Both the position numbers and the translations under genes were made by a program. The notes under the pieces are model-generated. The model was not told the DNA's origin. It was given only the letters and a program-made list of their open reading frames with translations, and made no database searches. A stretch of 64,000 nt of DNA from Schizochytrium sp. TIO01 (lineage: Eukaryota; Sar; Bigyra; Thraustochytrida; Thraustochytriidae), in assembly GCA_004764695.1 (NCBI GenBank), contig SMSO01000033.1, positions 1,999,001 through 2,063,000 on the forward strand. Reading direction: 5' to 3'. Shown in pieces: positions 58,724 to 64,000 of this stretch (position 1 is its first letter; every line of letters begins with the position of its first letter).

Positions 58724-60400
58724 TTACTCGGGTTCTGATGTTAATGTCTCTGTAATTCGAGATAGGGCAGCTTTCGCGGGCTGGTCCCACCAAATATCAA
58801 TGGCCTCTGCTGCATCGGCGATCGCATCGTTTGTGGAGAGAAGTAGCCCATTTTGCACATTTTCTGATTCAGCGGAAATCTGACATAGTCGATCTGCAAC
58901 TGTTTGTGCTTGCTGTATAGAGCTTTGTGCCCGCTCTGGCGCCAACGCTTCACTGCTAGCTTGAAGTCTGTCCATACCTTTGCGATTAATATATTTGACC
59001 ACTTGCTCCAAGTCAATATCCAATCCTCCGCTCCGGCTCTTTCGATTAATACTACCCAGGGTGTTTTGCATAATTTCTTGGTCAGAGCCCTTTTTCAGTG
59101 CACAAGTTTTCTCATGCACCTGACTGACGCGCCCAATAGTCTCAGGCACGGTCTCAATAGCCCTCATGAGAAGATCTCGCGATGCGCATGCTTTCTCAGA
59201 GCTTTGCAAATCGTGCACCAATTCATCGTGAGCAAGACTTGTAGAGCTTTGTGCTGTGCGGATCACTGCATCATACATCTGTACACCTCGACTAGATAGC
59301 GCAGATGCCCTTGCAGGGATCTCACGAAGCAATTCGAGTGCATCACTATATTGCGCTTGTGCATCATGAGTTTCTCTATACTTTCGTTGAATAATTGCTC
59401 TCTCTGCTTCAATCAATTCTACAAGTTTTTCTGCCTCATAGACGGCGGCACAAAGGCCCACTTGGCGCATCTTAGTTTCCGTAGCGTGAGGGCAGCTGTC
59501 TAAATTTGCCTCTAGGCGTTTCCGTTCCTCGCGAAGATCGAGAAGGTGGGCCAGTTGTTCTGCCAAAGTTTCGTCCGAGCTTGAAAGAGAAGAACTGGGG
59601 CTCGCTCGAGATGCTTCTCGCGTTTGAAGCGATTCGGGCTGATTTGACGTAATCGTTGGCTGGGGACTTTGACTTGTCCTTATGCTTGTAGGCAGCTCAG
59701 AAAGGCACCTGGCATGTTCTGAACAAATGTCTTCTAAGAATTGGAGTGCGCTTTTATCTGTTGATATACTGGGTGGGACAGATGTCATGGAGACAGCTTC
59801 TTGTAAAGAGTCGATCAAATTTAGACGTTGCTCACCGCACTTGACAAGTTCTTCCAGAGCAATAGCCTCCCGAATCAGGTTTTCTGTCTCTCGGCTGATT
59901 TTAGCTTCCGTGTGTTGCTCCTTCTCCATTTCGGCCATTAGATGGGCAATGTCATCCTCTAGTTTGCAAGCTTCTGCTTGAAGTTCCTCAATCTCTGATT
60001 TCAATCCAGATTCCTGGGATTTCTTCGGCCCTGATGAATTCTGGTCAGGTTTCTCTTGTACAAGAAGCAACTGTGCATTCCTCTTTAAACGCAGAACTTC
60101 TTCAGCGTCTCGCAAATTCATTGTCATCCATGTTAGGATATCGGCGGCTTTCGCTCCACGCTGTAAAAAGCTCACATCATGTTTCTCCAAACGTTGTTCT
60201 GCTGCAAAAACTCCTCGGGGTACGTAGGTTATTCCCGCACCTTCAAGCGCCTGTCCACAGGGTAAAACTCGCAGCCATCTTAGTACATCTTCTGCGGTCG
60301 CTCGAGGTGGTGGAGGTGGCTTTACCTTTTTGATATTTCCATGACCCCTCCCGGTATCCCCTGACTTCGCGAACGACGAAGATCCGCGTGGCATCGGCAT
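58724..60400 (-). CDS. Coiled-coil protein, candidate augmin subunit HAUS5-like
   Basis: 558 residues. Residues 30-110 form a small helical N-terminal domain (EDVLRWLRVLPCG; ITYVPRGVFAAEQRL; FLQRGAKAADILTWMTMNL; EEVLRLKRNAQLLL). The order W-L helix, a YVP-type step, R-G with IL.W, then an R.N helix is like the N-terminal CH-like domain of HAUS5/AUG5. Residues 130-220, 290-400 and parts of 430-540 are coiled coil, as in augmin subunits. Augmin recruits gamma-tubulin to spindle microtubules for branching nucleation. HAUS5 is usually 600-800 residues, so this would be short. NDC80-like or other CH-plus-coil proteins are alternatives. A decayed copy of its 3' end lies just downstream. Confidence 0.82.
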   Translation of the reverse strand: MPMPRGSSSFAKSGDTGRGHGNIKKVKPPPPPRATAEDVLRWLRVLPCGQALEGAGITYVPRGVFAAEQRLEKHDVSFLQRGAKAADILTWMTMNLRDAEEVLRLKRNAQLLLVQEKPDQNSSGPKKSQESGLKSEIEELQAEACKLEDDIAHLMAEMEKEQHTEAKISRETENLIREAIALEELVKCGEQRLNLIDSLQEAVSMTSVPPSISTDKSALQFLEDICSEHARCLSELPTSIRTSQSPQPTITSNQPESLQTREASRASPSSSLSSSDETLAEQLAHLLDLREERKRLEANLDSCPHATETKMRQVGLCAAVYEAEKLVELIEAERAIIQRKYRETHDAQAQYSDALELLREIPARASALSSRGVQMYDAVIRTAQSSTSLAHDELVHDLQSSEKACASRDLLMRAIETVPETIGRVSQVHEKTCALKKGSDQEIMQNTLGSINRKSRSGGLDIDLEQVVKYINRKGMDRLQASSEALAPERAQSSIQQAQTVADRLCQISAESENVQNGLLLSTNDAIADAAEAIDIWWDQPAKAALSRITETLTSEPE

Positions 60401-61127
60401 CTTTGATGCTCTTGCTTACGGGATAAAGTTATTTCTCTGTTTGTTGTCTGTTTGTTGATTTATTGTGCTTGCTTTCATAAAAATAAGAGTAAAAAAATGG
60501 TGAAAACCCATGTTTTTTTTACTTATTTATTATTTATTATTATTTTTAAAATTGGTTTTTACAACCGCCGCATTCATTTACTCATTATTGGAGTAACAGA
60601 ATATAGTAAGGGTTATTATATAGAAATCCCTAAGGAGCATAGTTAATAAGGGAGCATCCTTACTCAATTTGGTCCTATGGATCCTTCAAGTTTGACTCGG
60701 GTAGAAACTCAAGTCAAAGCATACCCCTCATGACGAAGAGATATCATGAAGGAAAACTGCACTATGTCCGCATAGATATGATCAAAGATCTCGTACAAAT
60801 AGCAGGCGCTGCTCCTTGGTAGATCTTGTTCATATCCAAGGAAACATCACCATTAAAGGTTCAGTTTTTACTACCTTAAATAAAAAAAATGCAGGCTTTA
60901 CAAGCTACTGTTCCCCAAACTTTGGAAATCGGTTTTAGTACACGCAGTTTTGTAGTTTGTTACTAACTACGTGGTTTAAATTAGAAAGAGGATTTATCAG
61001 AAAAACATGATTATTCAATAGCGCAATAAACTTTAAAGATAACTTGAGAGCAAATCTTTACAATATGGAAAAACATCAATGAATCCTTCAAGAGTCAAAG
61101 ATAAGTCAGTACTTAACGGGAAATGGT
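60401..61127. other. Intergenic region
   Basis: AT-rich spacer between two minus-strand genes, with T-rich and A-rich runs. No supported frame or RNA. Confidence 0.6.
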
Positions 61128-64000
61128 TTAGTGCTCCATTGATTGGGATACCTCAACAGCGCGCGACACATTTGTGATGAGCATGTACAAGACTTCCTCA
61201 TGCTCTTCAATAAGACCATACTGGGTGACTACTCGGCTAACAAGAGCCTTTGCTTTATCTTCTGGCGCACCAATCCGAATCATCTGGTGCACCATTGTAG
61301 ATGCCAGCTTGAACAAGGTATCTTGATCCACGCCACCGTAGCCGGGGGCAGCATCGCCGTTCTTCGGAGATCCGCGATCATCGTGGGAAACGAAAGAACC
61401 ATATGCTCCCTCTCCCCCGGTTGGTGATGACATGCGACGAATGCGCATCGGAGAAGATCCTCCAGCCAAGCTTTTATTGCTGGTTGCTGGGCCCCCTAAA
61501 GAAGCATGCCTCTCAGCCTCGGAATCCCCTTCATCTCCTGCAACACTCGCACTTGCAGTATTTTCCATCGGGCTGATACTGTTGCTACTAGACGAGTCAC
61601 CCACGGGATTTCTTGCACCAATCGGAACAACCTCATTCAAGGAGGTTGTACCTCCTACAGTGTGAGAACGGTTTCGTTTTCGCATTTCCATTGACATGGT
61701 TTCTGCAAAAGCGTCTTCCCAGAAGAGGAGACTCTTCCAGAGCTCCAGACCTTGGAGGTGTGCATCTAGGTAATCCTCATGCGGAACGGGAGCAGATGGG
61801 TTTCCGAAAGCGTCCATAGACCCGCGCCGAGGTATACCTGTCACAGGTGAAACCATTGGGTCAGTAGGTGACATTGGGGACCGGTCTTGCGGGATAACCG
61901 GTGCCACCGGGGCAGAACGGTCCAGATAGTACGACTGCGAAACCTCAAGCATCTGGCGAGCGTTCGGGTAATCTTCACGGCGATAGCACGCTTCAATGAG
62001 ATCGCAACAAAGCTTCACCAACGCATTAAAGGCAGCCTCTCTCAAGCCACGACCACGGCTGCCATATGTGTAGCTATAACTTGAGACAGAACGATGCTGC
62101 GGCTGATACAAAATGAGCACGAAGAGGTCACGAGCATGCTTTGATGTCATAAACGCATTCCCGCATTTCTCGAGTTGCTCTTGTTCCACTGACTTGTTGA
62201 GAAAAATCTTTGTGATACACTCTTGCAAGGTAAGCTCAATGCGGCGATCCCGCTTAGAACGCTCGCGAACATAATTCGGTTCATAAGGACTAGCGCCCTT
62301 CTTAGCTGCACTGTCACTACGCGATCTAGATCGAGAGCGCGATCGCTCACGGAGTTTCAGGTCCATATCAGACAAAATCTCGTCAACTTCTGATTCCATC
62401 GCGTCACTTGCAAATTCACTAAGTTGCAAGGCATCAAATCCATGTTCGTGAAAGTTCTGGGTACCAGTGATGATTCGTAAATCACGCAATGACTCTCGAA
62501 GTGCTTCTACATCAGCCCCTGTCTCTGTAGCAACAGCCTGCAGGTCTAGAGAGCTCGCCACTCCCTTGGGGTTTTCATCAGTGATAGTACAATACAGAGC
62601 CTGCGCAATGGGAGGCGAGTCCCAGGTGGCATATGCACTAGGGCTATCCTGGTCTTTAGCTTCTGGCTCATCCTCGTCAGGAGCCTCAAGGGTCAACGGG
62701 TCAAGTCCAGGAGCATTATTACCTGTACTAAGGCGTTGGATCATTAAGCTCATTGCATTTTCATTGCGTGCATCTCTGCGCTTCAGAGTAATCTCGTCGC
62801 CTGGTATCGTTCTCGACCGTGTTGCTCCATCAAAGTCGCGACTGTCAGGATCTGCAACGGCAGCACGGCGACGTTCCTGTACAACGCGTTTCTGATTTGC
62901 CAACGCCAAGTACTGCTCCTTGTTCCGGTTTCGTACACGAACACGGAAAAAGTAAGCATGGAAAGTTTCTAGCCACTTAGAATACTGGATTTCTTTGAAA
63001 TTTTCAAAAGCTTGAGTTTCGAGGAGATGAGAAAAGAACGAAGCTTCGGATGCACGACGTTCTAAAAACTTGGGAGTATTAAACACTGGCATACTTTCAT
63101 TCAGAAAGAAAAGACATTCGCGATACCCCTGTAACATTTGGCAAATGCACTCCAAAAAGCATAGTTGTGCCTTGCGTGTCATTTCTGGTGTGAGGGAGAT
63201 CAAGTGCTCGCCATGACTATCTTCCCATGAACTCTGCTCGTCCATTGGGTCGTCGAGAGCGCTTGGGTTGAGGTTTATGGCATGGCAGAGCATTCTTTCG
63301 AGGCGGCGAGCCTCGGCACGCGGCAACGGCTCAATGTGCAATCCTGCACCCTTTCGCACAATTCCACGGTCAAGATCAAGAATAAGAGCATGATTCAATT
63401 CGTGATCAAGAATCTTGTCCCGTTTCTCTACCAAGTCTGAGTGCAGACCAAGAACAAAAGGAAAGGGTGCTTGCAAGCATTCTGTGAGTTGAGGTGGGAG
63501 CACAGAAATGTACGTGTGATGCCAGCGAAAAGGGTAGAGTAATGCTAGCAAAGTCTCTCCAGTAATTGAAAGTTCACGTTGCTTTCGCGAATGCATGATG
63601 AGTTTGGTTTCGAGCAACAGTGCTCCCCAGAGAGAAACCAGAAGCTGGACGCCAAGTTTACGAATGAGGAATTCTAAACCTTCTGAAAAGGTCAGACGCG
63701 GTGCTGCACCTAGTGGTGGCAATTCGCATTGGAAGATCCTTGGCGATTCAGGACGAAGATTAAACTCAATTCGAAGTTCACCAGGCAATGGCATCGGAAT
63801 ATCGTGAATTAAGCGATGAGCAAGCTTCTTGCGGACCTCATGCTCACGTCCATCCTGCGCTGCAAGCATGCAGGCCTCATGCATATCAAGCAAAACATCT
63901 CTGAACATGTCACCAGTATTAAGGCGGCTGAGAATGCACATGCAAGCTGTGGCATCCTTCTCCTTGTCATGATACATGATACAATAGCCAAACATTGCTA
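61128..64000 (-). CDS. DENN-domain Rab exchange factor with SBF2-like region (5' end outside window)
   Basis: The frame is open to the right edge, so the start is missing. The ATG at 63995 lies within what looks like the uDENN strand (FGYCIMYHD) and is probably internal. From that Met: end of uDENN about 1-60; core DENN about 100-190 (VSLWGALLLETKLIMHSRK; LLALLYPFRWHHTYISVLP; QAPFPFVLGLHS), then dDENN-like helices to about 345 (FLERRASEASFFSHLLETQAF). An Arg-Ser repeat (about 547-556) precedes a helical region at about 590-765 that resembles the SBF2 domain (FNALVKLCCDLIEACYRREDY; HLQGLELWKSLLFWEDAF). The tail is Ser/Gly-rich with a final helical block (about 895-955). DENN proteins activate Rab GTPases in membrane traffic. 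No GRAM or phosphatase domain is present in the visible part, unlike animal SBF1/2. Confidence 0.9.
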   Translation of the reverse strand, partial: AMFGYCIMYHDKEKDATACMCILSRLNTGDMFRDVLLDMHEACMLAAQDGREHEVRKKLAHRLIHDIPMPLPGELRIEFNLRPESPRIFQCELPPLGAAPRLTFSEGLEFLIRKLGVQLLVSLWGALLLETKLIMHSRKQRELSITGETLLALLYPFRWHHTYISVLPPQLTECLQAPFPFVLGLHSDLVEKRDKILDHELNHALILDLDRGIVRKGAGLHIEPLPRAEARRLERMLCHAINLNPSALDDPMDEQSSWEDSHGEHLISLTPEMTRKAQLCFLECICQMLQGYRECLFFLNESMPVFNTPKFLERRASEASFFSHLLETQAFENFKEIQYSKWLETFHAYFFRVRVRNRNKEQYLALANQKRVVQERRRAAVADPDSRDFDGATRSRTIPGDEITLKRRDARNENAMSLMIQRLSTGNNAPGLDPLTLEAPDEDEPEAKDQDSPSAYATWDSPPIAQALYCTITDENPKGVASSLDLQAVATETGADVEALRESLRDLRIITGTQNFHEHGFDALQLSEFASDAMESEVDEILSDMDLKLRERSRSRSRSRSDSAAKKGASPYEPNYVRERSKRDRRIELTLQECITKIFLNKSVEQEQLEKCGNAFMTSKHARDLFVLILYQPQHRSVSSYSYTYGSRGRGLREAAFNALVKLCCDLIEACYRREDYPNARQMLEVSQSYYLDRSAPVAPVIPQDRSPMSPTDPMVSPVTGIPRRGSMDAFGNPSAPVPHEDYLDAHLQGLELWKSLLFWEDAFAETMSMEMRKRNRSHTVGGTTSLNEVVPIGARNPVGDSSSSNSISPMENTASASVAGDEGDSEAERHASLGGPATSNKSLAGGSSPMRIRRMSSPTGGEGAYGSFVSHDDRGSPKNGDAAPGYGGVDQDTLFKLASTMVHQMIRIGAPEDKAKALVSRVVTQYGLIEEHEEVLYMLITNVSRAVEVSQSMEH

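Overview
The window is nuclear DNA from an intron-poor eukaryote. Most genes are single uninterrupted ATG-to-stop frames. TAA, TAG and TGA all act as stops, so the code is standard, and only one clear spliceosomal intron (GT...AG, 111 bp) is visible. The gene set is typical of a flagellated or centriole-bearing protist: an AP-4 adaptor, a plausible tubulin-polyglutamylase subunit, a plausible augmin subunit, IQ/WW/B-box and Sfi1-like proteins, and an MRS2-type mitochondrial transporter. Coding DNA is markedly GC-richer than the AT-rich intergenic DNA. My best guess is a stramenopile, most like a labyrinthulomycete/thraustochytrid. This rests on general gene character, not on a search, and is moderate at best.

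Layout. (1) 1-12364, minus: one giant frame of at least 4,121 codons that runs off the left edge. Its N-terminal half (about 2,370 residues) is extreme low-complexity sequence, followed by a SPRY domain, a long helical probably armadillo/HEAT-like region and a start of LRR-like sequence. (2) 12365-21522: a gene-free stretch of about 9.2 kb holding a CACT microsatellite, a purine/pyrimidine inverted repeat, a GC-rich island and long AT-rich DNA. (3) 21.5-30.3 kb: AP-4 beta adaptin (+), a TPGS1-like protein (-), an XRRA1-like LRR protein with the single intron (+), and an unknown charged protein (+). (4) 30.8-46.7 kb: a large C2-like multi-pass membrane protein (-), a membrane-anchored histidine phosphatase (-), a TPR/ankyrin protein (+), an IQ/WW/B-box protein (-) and the pre-rRNA processing factor LAS1 (-). 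(5) 47.4-54.0 kb: an EF-hand/Sfi1-like protein (+) convergent, with only 27 bp between stops, on an MRS2-family transporter fused to an EF-hand (-); a small coiled-coil protein (-); the pseudouridine synthase PUS7 (-). (6) 55.9-64.0 kb: a probably mitochondrial DEAD-box helicase with GUCT domain (+), a degenerate duplicated 3' end of the next gene, an augmin-HAUS5-like coiled-coil protein (-), and the 3' part of a DENN-domain gene (-) running off the right edge.

Genes are arranged independently, in mixed orientations with 0.03-2 kb spacers, and nothing indicates operons. By theme they fall into RNA maturation (LAS1, PUS7, DEAD-box helicase), membrane traffic (AP-4 beta, DENN), microtubule/centrosome-associated candidates (TPGS1-like, HAUS5-like, IQ/WW/B-box, Sfi1-like) and ion transport (MRS2-EF). 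The strongest items for follow-up are the giant SPRY protein, the EF-hand-fused MRS2 homologue whose GMN signature reads GAN, and the decayed duplicate of the HAUS5-like 3' end at 58235-58470.
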